From Saprospiraceae bacterium (lineage in GTDB: Bacteria; Bacteroidota; Bacteroidia; Chitinophagales; Saprospiraceae), in NCBI GenBank assembly GCA_016715465.1, contig JADKAA010000024.1, positions 558,001 to 622,000 of the forward strand: a stretch of DNA of 64,000 nucleotides, written 5' to 3'. A program made the position numbers and the translations under genes. The notes beneath the pieces were generated by a model that saw only the letters and a list, made by a program, of their open reading frames with translations, did not search any database and had not been told where the DNA came from. This document shows positions 10,801-21,459 of the stretch, in pieces. Within the stretch, counting starts at the first letter, position 1, and each line of letters starts with the position of its first letter.

Positions 10801-13800
10801 CGACAACAGACACTGAAACGACACCGATAGATCAGAACCCATCGTTGACAGTAAGTAAGACACAGACCAGTGGACCAAACCCGGTCACGGCAGCAGGTCA
10901 GGTGATTGGTTATACAATCGTGGTAACGAACACAGGCAACCAGACGTTGACGAATGCAGGTATTACAGATATCTTACCGGATGGATCAACAGGCACGATG
11001 AGTGGACCGGTAGAAAGTCTGAGCAGCAATGGCGAGATCAACGTAGGAGAGACGTGGACCTATACAATCAACTATACAGTGACACAATCCGATATCGATG
11101 CAGGAGCCAACCTGGTGAACAATGTATCGGTAACAACCGATGAAGTGCCAGGTCCGACAACAGACAATGAAACGACACTGGTGGATCAGAACCCATCGTT
11201 GACGGTAAGTAAGACACAGACCAGCGGACCAAGCCCTGTCACGGCAGCAGGTCAGGTGATTGGTTATACAATCGTGGTAACGAACACAGGCAACCAGACG
11301 TTGACGAATGCAGGTATTACAGATATCTTACCGGATGGATCAACAGGTACGTTGAGTGGGCCGGTAGAGAGTCTGAGCAGCAATGGCGAGATCAATGTAG
11401 GAGAGACGTGGACCTATACAATCAACTATACAGTGACACAATCCGATATCGATGCAGGAGCCAACCTGGTGAACAATGTATCGGTAATAACCGATGAAGT
11501 GCCAGGTCCGACCACAGACAATGAAACGACACTGGTGGATCAGAACCCATCGTTGACGGTAAGTAAGACACAGACCAGTGGACCAAACCCGGTCACGGCA
11601 GCAGGTCAGGTGATTGGTTATACAATCGTGGTAACGAACACAGGCAACCAGACGTTGACGAATGCAGGTATTACAGATATCTTACCGGATGGATCAACAG
11701 GCACGATGAGTGGACCGGTAGAAAGTCTGAGCAGCAATGGCGAGATTAATGTAGGAGAGACGTGGACCTATACAATCAACTATACAGTGACACAATCCGA
11801 TATCGATGCAGGAGCCAACCTGGTGAACAATGTATCGGTAACAACCGATGAAGTGCCAGGTCCGACAACAGACACTGAAACGACACCGATAGATCAGAAC
11901 CCATCGTTGACGGTAAGTAAGACCCAGACCAGCGGACCAAGCCCGGTCACAGCAGCAGGTCAGGTGATTGGTTATACGATCGTGGTAACGAACACAGGCA
12001 ACCAGACGTTGACGAATGCAGGTATTACAGATATCTTACCGGATGGATCAACAGGCACGATGAGTGGGCCGGTAGAAAGTCTGAGCAACAATGGCGAGAT
12101 CAATGTAGGAGAAACATGGACCTATACAATCAACTATACAGTGACACAATCCGATATCGATGTTGGTACTAATCTGGTGAACAATGTATCGGTAACAACC
12201 GATGAAGTGCCAGGCCCAACAACAGACACTGAAACGACACCGATAGATCAGAACCCATCGTTGACAGTAAGTAAGACACAGACCAGTGGACCAAACCCGG
12301 TATCAGGTGCCGGTCAGGTGATTGGTTATTCAATCGTGGTAACGAACACAGGCAACCAGACGCTGACCAATGTATCAGCGACAGATATCTTACCGGATGG
12401 ATCAACAGGCACGTTGAGTGGACCAGTAGAAAGTCTGAGCAGCAACGGCGAGATCAATGTAGGAGAAACATGGACCTATACAATCAACTATACAGTGACA
12501 CAATCTGATATCGATGCAGGAGCCAACCTGGTGAACAATGTATCGGTAATAACCGATGAAGTGCCAGGTCCGACAACAGACACTGAAACGACACCGATAG
12601 ATCAGAACCCATCGTTGACAGTAAGTAAGACCCAGACCAGCGGACCAAGCCCGGTAACAGCAGCAGGTCAGGTGATTGGTTATACGATCGTGGTAACGAA
12701 CACAGGCAACCAGACGTTGACGAATGCAGGTATTACAGATATCTTACCGGATGGATCAACAGGCACGATGAGTGGGCCGGTAGAAAGTCTGAGCAACAAC
12801 GGTGAGATCAATGTAGGAGAAACATGGACCTATACAATCAACTATACAGTGACACAATCCGATATCGATGCAGGAGCCAACCTGGTGAACAATGTATCGG
12901 TAATAACCGATGAAGTGCCAGGTCCGACAACAGCTAACGAAACGACGCCGATAGATCAGAACCCATCGTTGACAGTAAGTAAGACACAGACCAGTGGACC
13001 AAACCCGGTCACGGCAGCAGGTCAGGTGATTGGTTATACAATCGTGGTAACGAACACAGGCAACCAGACGTTGACGAATGCAGGTATTACAGATATCTTA
13101 CCGGATGGATCAACAGGCACGTTGAGTGGGCCGGTAGAAAGTCTGAGCAGCAATGGCGAGATCAACGTAGGAGAGACGTGGACCTATACAATCAACTATA
13201 CAGTGACACAATCCGATATAGATGCAGGAGCCAACCTGGTGAACAATGTATCGGTAATAACCGATGAAGTGCCAGGTCCGACAACAGACAATGAAACGAC
13301 ACTGGTGGATCAGAACCCATCGTTGACAGTAAGTAAGATACAGACCAGCGGACCAAACCCGGTAACAGCAGCAGGTCAGGTGATTGGTTATACAATCGTG
13401 GTAACGAACACAGGCAACCAGACGTTGACGAATGCAGGTATTACAGATATCTTACCGGATGGATCAACAGGCACGTTGAGTGGACCGGTAGAGAGTCTGA
13501 GCAACAATGGCGAGATCAACGTAGGAGAGACGTGGACCTATACAATCAACTATACAGTGACACAATCCGATATCGATGCAGGAGCCAACCTGGTGAACAA
13601 TGTATCGGTAACAACCGATGAAGTGCCAGGTCCGACAACAGACAATGAAACGACACTGGTGGATCAGAACCCGTCATTGATAGTAATTAAAACGCAGACC
13701 AGCGGACCAAATCCGGTCACAGCAGCAGGTCAGGTGATTGGTTATACAATCGTGGTAACAAACACAGGCAACCAGACGTTGACGAATGCAGGTATTACAG

Positions 13801-15173
13801 ATATCTTACCGGACGGATCAACAGGTACGTTGAGTGGGCCGGTAGAAAGTCTGAGCAGCAACGGTGAGATCAATGTAGGAGAGACGTGGACCTATACGAT
13901 CAACTATACAGTGACACAATCCGATATCGATGCAGGATCCAACCTGGTGAACAATGTATCGGTAACAACCGATGAAGTACCAGGCCCAATATTAGATGAT
14001 GCATCTACGCCCATTGGACAATCAGTGGCGTTGACAGTAAGTAAGACACAGACCAGCGGACCAAACCCGGTAACAGGTGCAGGTCAGGTGATTGGTTATA
14101 CGATCGTGGTAACGAACACAGGCAATCAGACGCTGACCAATGTATCAGCGACAGATATCTTACCGGATGGATCAACAGGCACGATGAGTGGACCGGTAGA
14201 AAGTCTGAGCAGCAATGGCGAGATCAATGTAGGAGAAACATGGACCTATACAATCAACTATACAGTGACACAATCCGATATCGATGCAGGAGCCAACCTG
14301 GTGAACAATGTATCGGTAATAACCGATGAAGTGCCAGGCCCAACAACAGACAATGAAACGACACTGGTGGATCAGAACCCATCGTTGACGGTAAGTAAGA
14401 CACAGACCAGTGGACCAAACCCGGTATCAGGTGCAGGTCAGGTGATTGGTTATACAATCGTGGTAACGAACACAGGCAACCAGACGTTGACGAATGCAGG
14501 TATTACAGATATCTTACCGGATGGATCAACAGGCACGATGAGTGGACCGGTAGAAAGTCTGAGCAACAACGGTGAGATCAATGTAGGAGAAACATGGACC
14601 TATACAATCAACTATACAGTGACACAATCCGATATCGATGCAGGAGCCAACCTGGTGAACAATGTATCGGTAACAACCGATGAAGTGCCAGGCCCGACAA
14701 CAGACAATGAAACGACACTGGTGGATCAGAACCCATCGTTGACAGTAAGTAAGACACAGACCAGCGGACCAAATCCGGTCACAGCAGCCGGTCAGGTGAT
14801 TGGTTATACGATCGTGGTAACGAACACAGGCAACCAGACGTTGACGAATGCAGGTATTACAGATATCTTACCGGATGGATCAACAGGCACGATGAGTGGG
14901 CCGGTAGAAAGTCTGAGCAGCAATGGCGAGATCAATGTAGGAGAGACGTGGACCTATACAATCAACTATACAGTGACACAATCCGATATCGATGCAGGAG
15001 CCAACCTGGTGAACAATGTATCGGCAACAACCGATGAAGTGCCAGGCCCAACAACAGACACTGAAACGACACCGATAGATCAGAACCCATCGTTGACAGT
15101 AAGTAAGACACAGACCAGTGGACCAAACCCGGTATCAGGTGCCGGTCAGGTGATTGGTTATACAATCGGGTAA
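7818..15173 (+). CDS. Giant DUF11-repeat surface protein, 5' part (RCC1-like head, units 1-16)
   Basis: This is the N-terminal part of one gene that continues in the next entry. After a signal peptide (ending LQSSKAQ) comes a beta-propeller-like region with RCC1-type repeats (SDGSIWTWGTRTYLGNGT, TDNNLYAMGENTLRQLGDW, TGSQVYNWGENNTSLLG; about residues 60-430), then two Ig-like segments. From residue about 653 (9774) there are DUF11-type units of 118 residues, each 354 bp and nearly identical in DNA. Unit 16 (from 15084) is cut by a 25-bp insertion that brings TAA into frame at 15171-15173. Removing the 25 bp joins this frame exactly to the downstream one. The joined protein would have about 8,504 residues, be exported by Sec, and be carried over the outer membrane by T9SS. 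An adhesive or filamentous stalk role is inference. Confidence 0.92.
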   Translation: MKNQLTHKNKFYRSLRFLCFITVMMMGGLQSSKAQCGFGPGEGCSNTDYTNAFSTSTTDRNTIEYDNFVLSFHSTIVRTDAGTFKFLGEYMANHGSTNQLSPVEVNSANYPNLTGTPLKATLGSNFFQNVQGIMLTSTGIFAWGDEGIVVANSLTTSTTFDDFAVNGQADGLPAGINSEDVKMITATYQTLAIVTCSGSVYVLSQQADLRGNGATGNSTTWYQVTTSASGNPALSGIVACRVSNGVAMALGSDGSIWTWGTRTYLGNGTAIAARNRATQMTLPAYNSGASAKMISLTAPQNPALPSYYILATDNNLYAMGENTLRQLGDWTTTDRTSWVQPRYTSSAGPVMNDIQWIAANENDSGPSTYGAINVLTTGSQVYNWGENNTSLLGRTGDPVNPGTPAGIAPTDVIIALETGGHTSMYVKQCELNFGYVGHRINGSMGNGSAGSATETSVTYATAEVAICAADATPVIELSVFGSGSGGAYCTTQSATVTATPSGGTLSVQSGPGTLLGNVLTFTGPGQVILKYALSPPCGGISEVFDTITSVVCVKAVTESGTVISAIGGTALSNIASNDTINGVSATLGGGGNATVAQSGSWPSGISLNTTTGAVTVTPGTAAGSYPVTYQLCDKLVPPNCVTMVDTVHVLATVSTLTVVKTQTSGPNPVTTAGQVLGYTIVLTNTGNIPQTGVTTTDVLPNGSNGTLSGPTESISVNGILNVGETWTYTISYVITQSDIDAGGNLVNTVSVVTTEVPGPTTDNETTPIDQNPSLTVSKTQTSGPNPVTAAGQVIGYTIVVTNTGNQTLTNAGITDILPDGSTGTMSGPVESLSSNGEINVGETWTYTINYTVTQSDIDAGANLVNNVSVITDEVPGPTTDNETTPIDQNPSLMVVKSQTSGPNPVTAAGQVIGYTIVVTNTGNQTLTNAGITDILPDGSTGTLSGPVESLSNNGEINVGETWTYTINYTVTQSDIDAGANLVNNVSVITDEVPGPTTDTETTPIDQNPSLTVSKTQTSGPNPVTAAGQVIGYTIVVTNTGNQTLTNAGITDILPDGSTGTMSGPVESLSSNGEINVGETWTYTINYTVTQSDIDAGANLVNNVSVTTDEVPGPTTDNETTLVDQNPSLTVSKTQTSGPSPVTAAGQVIGYTIVVTNTGNQTLTNAGITDILPDGSTGTLSGPVESLSSNGEINVGETWTYTINYTVTQSDIDAGANLVNNVSVITDEVPGPTTDNETTLVDQNPSLTVSKTQTSGPNPVTAAGQVIGYTIVVTNTGNQTLTNAGITDILPDGSTGTMSGPVESLSSNGEINVGETWTYTINYTVTQSDIDAGANLVNNVSVTTDEVPGPTTDTETTPIDQNPSLTVSKTQTSGPSPVTAAGQVIGYTIVVTNTGNQTLTNAGITDILPDGSTGTMSGPVESLSNNGEINVGETWTYTINYTVTQSDIDVGTNLVNNVSVTTDEVPGPTTDTETTPIDQNPSLTVSKTQTSGPNPVSGAGQVIGYSIVVTNTGNQTLTNVSATDILPDGSTGTLSGPVESLSSNGEINVGETWTYTINYTVTQSDIDAGANLVNNVSVITDEVPGPTTDTETTPIDQNPSLTVSKTQTSGPSPVTAAGQVIGYTIVVTNTGNQTLTNAGITDILPDGSTGTMSGPVESLSNNGEINVGETWTYTINYTVTQSDIDAGANLVNNVSVITDEVPGPTTANETTPIDQNPSLTVSKTQTSGPNPVTAAGQVIGYTIVVTNTGNQTLTNAGITDILPDGSTGTLSGPVESLSSNGEINVGETWTYTINYTVTQSDIDAGANLVNNVSVITDEVPGPTTDNETTLVDQNPSLTVSKIQTSGPNPVTAAGQVIGYTIVVTNTGNQTLTNAGITDILPDGSTGTLSGPVESLSNNGEINVGETWTYTINYTVTQSDIDAGANLVNNVSVTTDEVPGPTTDNETTLVDQNPSLIVIKTQTSGPNPVTAAGQVIGYTIVVTNTGNQTLTNAGITDILPDGSTGTLSGPVESLSSNGEINVGETWTYTINYTVTQSDIDAGSNLVNNVSVTTDEVPGPILDDASTPIGQSVALTVSKTQTSGPNPVTGAGQVIGYTIVVTNTGNQTLTNVSATDILPDGSTGTMSGPVESLSSNGEINVGETWTYTINYTVTQSDIDAGANLVNNVSVITDEVPGPTTDNETTLVDQNPSLTVSKTQTSGPNPVSGAGQVIGYTIVVTNTGNQTLTNAGITDILPDGSTGTMSGPVESLSNNGEINVGETWTYTINYTVTQSDIDAGANLVNNVSVTTDEVPGPTTDNETTLVDQNPSLTVSKTQTSGPNPVTAAGQVIGYTIVVTNTGNQTLTNAGITDILPDGSTGTMSGPVESLSSNGEINVGETWTYTINYTVTQSDIDAGANLVNNVSATTDEVPGPTTDTETTPIDQNPSLTVSKTQTSGPNPVSGAGQVIGYTIG

Positions 15174-18100
15174 GACACCTGGTTATACAATCGTGGTAAC
15201 GAACACAGGCAACCAGACGCTGACCAATGTATCAGCGACAGATATCTTACCGGATGGATCAACAGGCACGTTGAGTGGACCAGTAGAGAGTCTGAGCAAC
15301 AACGGTGAGATCAATGTAGGAGAAACATGGACCTATACAATCAACTATACAGTGACACAATCCGATATCGATGCAGGAGCCAACCTGGTGAACAATGTAT
15401 CGGTAATAACCGATGAAGTGCCAGGTCCGACAACAGACACTGAAACGACACCGGTGGATCAGAACCCATCGTTGACGGTAAGTAAGACCCAGACCAGCGG
15501 ACCAAATCCGGTCACAGCAGCAGGTCAGGTGATTGGTTATACAATCGTGGTAACGAACACAGGCAACCAGACGCTGACCAATGTATCAGCGACAGATATC
15601 TTGCCGGATGGATCAACAGGCACGTTGAGTGGACCAGTAGAGAGTCTGAGCAACAACGGTGAGATCAACGTAGGAGAGACGTGGACCTATACAATCAACT
15701 ATACAGTGACACAATCCGATATAGATGCAGGAGCCAACCTGGTGAACAATGTATCGGTAATAACCGATGAAGTGCCAGGCCCAACAACAGACACTGAAAC
15801 GACACCGATAGATCAGAACCCATCGTTGACAGTAAGTAAGACCCAGACCAGCGGACCAAATCCGGTCACAGCAGCAGGTCAGGTGATTGGTTATACGATC
15901 GTGGTAACGAACACAGGCAACCAGACGTTGACGAATGCAGGTATTACAGATATCTTACCGGATGGATCAACAGGCACGTTGAGTGGACCAGTAGAAAGTC
16001 TGAGCAGCAATGGCGAGATCAACGTAGGAGAGACGTGGACCTATACAATCAACTATACAGTGACACAATCCGATATCGATGCAGGAGCCAACCTGGTGAA
16101 CAATGTATCGGTAATAACCGATGAAGTGCCAGGCCCAACAACAGACAATGAAACGACACTGGTGGATCAGAACCCATCGTTGACAGTAAGTAAGACACAG
16201 ACCAGTGGACCAAACCCGGTATCAGGTGCCGGTCAGGTGATTGGTTATACAATCGTGGTAACGAACACAGGCAACCAGACGTTGACGAATGCAGGTATTA
16301 CAGATATCTTACCGGATGGATCAACAGGCACGATGAGTGGGCCGGTAGAAAGTCTGAGCAGCAATGGCGAGATCAACGTAGGAGAGACGTGGACCTATAC
16401 AATCAACTATACAGTGACACAATCCGATATAGATGCAGGAGCCAACCTGGTGAACAATGTATCGGTAATAACCGATGAAGTGCCAGGTCCGACAACAGAC
16501 AATGAAACGACACTGGTGGATCAGAACCCATCGTTGACAGTAAGTAAGACACAGACCAGCGGACCAAATCCGGTCACAGCAGCAGGTCAGGTGATTGGTT
16601 ATACAATCGTGGTAACGAACACAGGCAACCAGACGTTGACGAATGCAGGTATTACAGATATCTTACCGGATGGATCAACAGGCACGATGAGTGGACCGGT
16701 AGAGAGTCTGAGCAGCAATGGCGAGATCAATGTAGGAGAGACGTGGACCTATACAATCAACTATACAGTGACACAATCCGATATCGATGCAGGCTTCAAC
16801 CTGGTAAACAACGTATCGGTAATAACCGATGAAGTGCCAGGTCCGACATCAGCTAACGCCACGACGCCGATAGATCAGAACCCATCGTTGATGGTGGTAA
16901 AATCCCAGACCAGCGGACCAAACCCGGTCACGGCAGCAGGTCAGGTGATTGGTTATACAATCGTGGTAACGAACACAGGCAATCAGACGCTGACCAATGT
17001 ATCAGCGACAGATATCTTACCGGATGGATCAACAGGCACGATGAGTGGACCGGTAGAGAGTCTGAGCAGCAACGGCGAGATCAATGTAGGAGAGACATGG
17101 ACCTATACAATCAACTATACAGTGACACAATCCGATATAGATGCAGGAGCCAACCTGGTGAACAATGTATCGGTAACAACCGATGAAGTGCCAGGTCCGA
17201 CAACAGACAATGAAACGACACTGGTGGATCAGAACCCATCGTTGATGGTGGTAAAATCCCAGACCAGCGGACCAAGCCCGGTCACAGCAGCAGGTCAGGT
17301 GATTGGTTATACAATCGTGGTAACGAACACAGGCAACCAGACGTTGACGAATGCAGGTATTACAGATATCTTACCGGATGGATCAACAGGCACGATGAGT
17401 GGGCCGGTAGAAAGTCTGAGCAGCAATGGCGAGATCAATGTAGGAGAGACGTGGACCTATACAATCAACTATACAGTGACACAATCCGATATAGATGCAG
17501 GAGCCAACCTGGTGAACAATGTATCGGTAATAACCGATGAAGTGCCAGGTCCGACAACAGACAATGAAACGACACTGGTGGATCAGAACCCATCGTTGAC
17601 AGTAAGTAAGACACAGACCAGCGGACCAAATCCGGTCACAGCAGCAGGTCAGGTGATTGGTTATACAATCGTGGTAACGAACACAGGCAACCAGACGCTG
17701 ACCAATGTATCAGCGACAGATATCTTGCCGGATGGATCAACAGGCACGTTGAGTGGACCAGTAGAGAGTCTGAGCAACAATGGCGAGATCAACGTAGGAG
17801 AGACGTGGACCTATACAATCAACTATACAGTGACACAATCCGATATAGATGCAGGAGCCAACCTGGTGAACAATGTATCGGTAACAACCGATGAAGTGCC
17901 AGGCCCAACAACAGACAATGAAACGACACCGTTGGATCAGAATCCGTCATTGACAGTAATTAAAACGCAGACCAGTGGACCAAACCCGGTAACAGGTGCA
18001 GGTCAGGTGATTGGTTATACAATCGTAGTGACCAACACAGGCAATCAGACGTTGACGAATGTTTCAACGACTGATATTTTACCGAATGGAGCGAATGGTA

Positions 18101-21100
18101 CGTTGAGTGGGCCGGTAGAGAGTCTAAGCAGCAATGGCGAGATCAATGTAGGAGAAACGTGGACCTATACGATCAGTTATATGGTAACACAATCCAACAT
18201 AGATGCAGGCTTCAACCTGGTAAACAACGTATCTGTAGTTACTACAGAAGTGCCAGGTCCGACATCAGCCAACGCCACGACACCGATAGATCAAAACCCG
18301 TCGTTGATGGTGGTAAAATCCCAAACCAGTGGACCAAACCCTGTTACAGCAGCAGGTCAGGTGCTTGGTTATACAATCGTGGTAACGAACACAGGCAACC
18401 AGACGTTGACCAATGCAAGCATCACAGATATCTTACCGGATGGATCAACAGGTACGTTGAGCGGGCCGGTAGAAAGTCTGAGCAGCAACGGTGAGATCAA
18501 CGTAGGAGAGACATGGACCTATATAATCAATTATGTGGTGACACAATCCGATATAGATGCAGGTACTAACCTGGTAAACAATGTAACCGTGGTAACAACA
18601 GAAGTACCAGGCCCGACAACGGATGATGCCACTACCCCAGTAGATCAGAACCCATCATTTACAATCTTGAAAACGCAGACAGGAGGACCAGCAATAGTAA
18701 GTAATGCAGGAGACATTATTGATTACACTATTATTTTGACTAACACAGGTAACCAAACGTTGACCAATGTATCCATTACAGACACAATGCCTGATGGAAC
18801 GATTGATGCATTAATTACGGGCGGAGTTATAAATGCAGGTGAGATGTGGGTGTACAATACAAGTTATACGGTTACACAGGCAGATATAGATTCAGGATTA
18901 GACTTGATAAACATAGTAGTCGCGATGACTAATGAGGTTCCAGGAGCTTTGAAGGATACAGAAAATACACCAGTGGACCAGAATCCATCGTTGACGGTAA
19001 GTAAGACACAAACCAGCGGACCAAGCCCTGTCACGGCGGCAGGTCAGGTGCTTGGTTATACGATCGTGGTGACGAATACGGGTAACCAGACGTTGACAAA
19101 TGTTTCAGCGACGGATATCTTACCGGACGGATCAACGGGCACAATGAGTGGACCGATCGAGAGTCTGAGCAGCAATGGAGAGATCAATGTAGGAGAGACG
19201 TGGACATATACAATCAATTATACGGTTACACAGGCAGATATAGATGCAGGGGCATATCTGGTTAACACCGTGTCGATTGTTACGGATGAAGTACCGGGCC
19301 CAACAACAGATGATGCGACAACGTCAGTAGGACAGGCTCCGGCCATGGTGGTTGAAAAGACACAGACTGGAGGACCAAATCCGGTAACGTCTGCAAGTCA
19401 GGTGATTGATTATACGATAATAATTACAAATATAGGCAATGCAACGTTGACAAATATAAACACCAGCGATTTAATGCCGGATGGTACCATAGGAAGTTTA
19501 ACTGGCCCTATTGAAAGTGGAGCCATGGATGGAGAAATTTCTGTTGGAGAATCCTGGACATATATAATAAGTTATACGGTAACTCAGTCAGATATCGATG
19601 CTGGCATATCATTAGTAAATACCATATCGGCCAATAGTAGTGAAACTCCATTGCCAGTCTCGGATTTTGTCAGTACCCCGATAGATCAGAACCCATCGTT
19701 GACGGTAAGTAAGACACAGACCAGCGGACCAAGCCCTGTCACGGCAGCAGGTCAGGTGATTGGTTATACGATCGTGGTAACGAACACAGGCAACCAGACG
19801 TTGACGAATGCAGGTATTACAGATATCTTACCGGATGGATCAACAGGCACGATGAGTGGGCCGGTAGAAAGTCTGAGCAGCAATGGCGAGATCAACGTAG
19901 GAGAAACATGGACCTATACAATCAACTATACAGTGACACAATCCGATATCGATGCAGGAGCCAACCTGGTGAACAATGTATCGGTAATAACCGATGAAGT
20001 GCCAGGTCCGACAACAGACAATGAAACGACACTGGTGGATCAGAATCCGTCATTGACAGTAATTAAAACGCAGACAAGTGGACCAAACCCGGTAACAGGT
20101 GCAGGTCAGGTGATTGGTTATACGATCGTGGTAACGAACACAGGCAATCAGACGCTGACCAATGTATCAACGACTGATATTTTACCAAATGGAGCAAATG
20201 GCACGTTGAGTGGGCCGGTTGAGAGTCTGAGCAGCAATGGCGAGATCAATGTAGGAGAAACATGGACCTATACAATCAACTATACAGTGACACAATCCGA
20301 TATAGATGCAGGCTTCAACCTGGTAAACAACGTATCGGTAATGACCGATGAAGTGCCAGGTCCGACATCAGCCAACGCCACGACGCCGATAGATCAGAAC
20401 CCATCGTTGATGGTGGTAAAATCCCAGACAAGCGGACCCAACCCGGTAACAGGTGCGGGTCAGGTGATTGGTTATACGATCGTGGTAACGAACACAGGCA
20501 ATCAGACGCTGACCAACGTATCAGCGACAGATATCTTGCCGGATGGATCAACAGGCACGATGAGTGGACCAGTAGAGAGTCTGAGCAGCAATGGCGAGAT
20601 CAATGTAGGAGAAACATGGACCTATACAATCAACTATACAGTGACACAATCCGATATAGATGCAGGCTTCAACCTGGTAAACAACGTATCGGTAACAACC
20701 GATGAAGTGCCAGGTCCGACAACAGACAATGAAACGACACTGGTAGATCAGAACCCATCGTTGATGGTGGTAAAATCCCAGACCAGCGGACCAAATCCGG
20801 TCACGGCAGCAGGTCAGGTGATTGGTTATACGATCGTGGTAACGAACACAGGCAATCAGACGCTGACCAATGTATCAGCGACAGATATCTTGCCGGATGG
20901 ATCAACAGGCACGATGAGTGGACCGGTAGAAAGTCTGAGCAGCAATGGCGAGATCAACGTAGGAGAGACGTGGACCCATACAATCAACTATACAGTGACA
21001 CAATCCGATATCGATGCAGGAGCCAACCTGGTGAACAATGTATCGGTAACAACCGATGAAGTGCCAGGTCCGACAACAGACAATGAAACGACACTGGTGG

Positions 21101-21459
21101 ATCAGAACCCATCGTTGACAGTAAGTAAGATACAGACCAGCGGACCAAACCCGGTAACAGCAGCAGGTCAGGTGATTGGTTATACGATCGTGGTAACGAA
21201 CACAGGCAATCAAACGTTGACGAATGCAGGTATTACAGATATCTTACCGGATGGATCAACAGGTACGTTGAGTGGGCCGGTAGAGAGTCTGAGCAGCAAT
21301 GGCGAGATCAATGTAGGAGAGACGTGGACCTATACAATCAACTATACAGTGACACAATCCGATATCGATGCAGGAGCCAACCTGGTGAACAATGTATCAG
21401 TAATGACGACAGAAGTACCAGGTCCAACAACAGACTCCGCTGCTACACCGATAAATCAA
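9774..21459 (+). repeat. DUF11 array, family A (units 1-33, 354-bp period)
   Basis: Units start every 354 bp (9774, 10128, 10482 ... 15084; then 15463 after the 25-bp insertion). Most copies differ by only a few bases. Typical unit landmarks are NPSLTVSKTQTSGPNPV, GYTIVVTNTGNQTLTN and VTQSDIDAGANLVNNVSV. Unit 26 is short (333 bp). Units 26-28 (18649-19689) are clearly diverged, after which canonical units resume. Confidence 0.95.
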
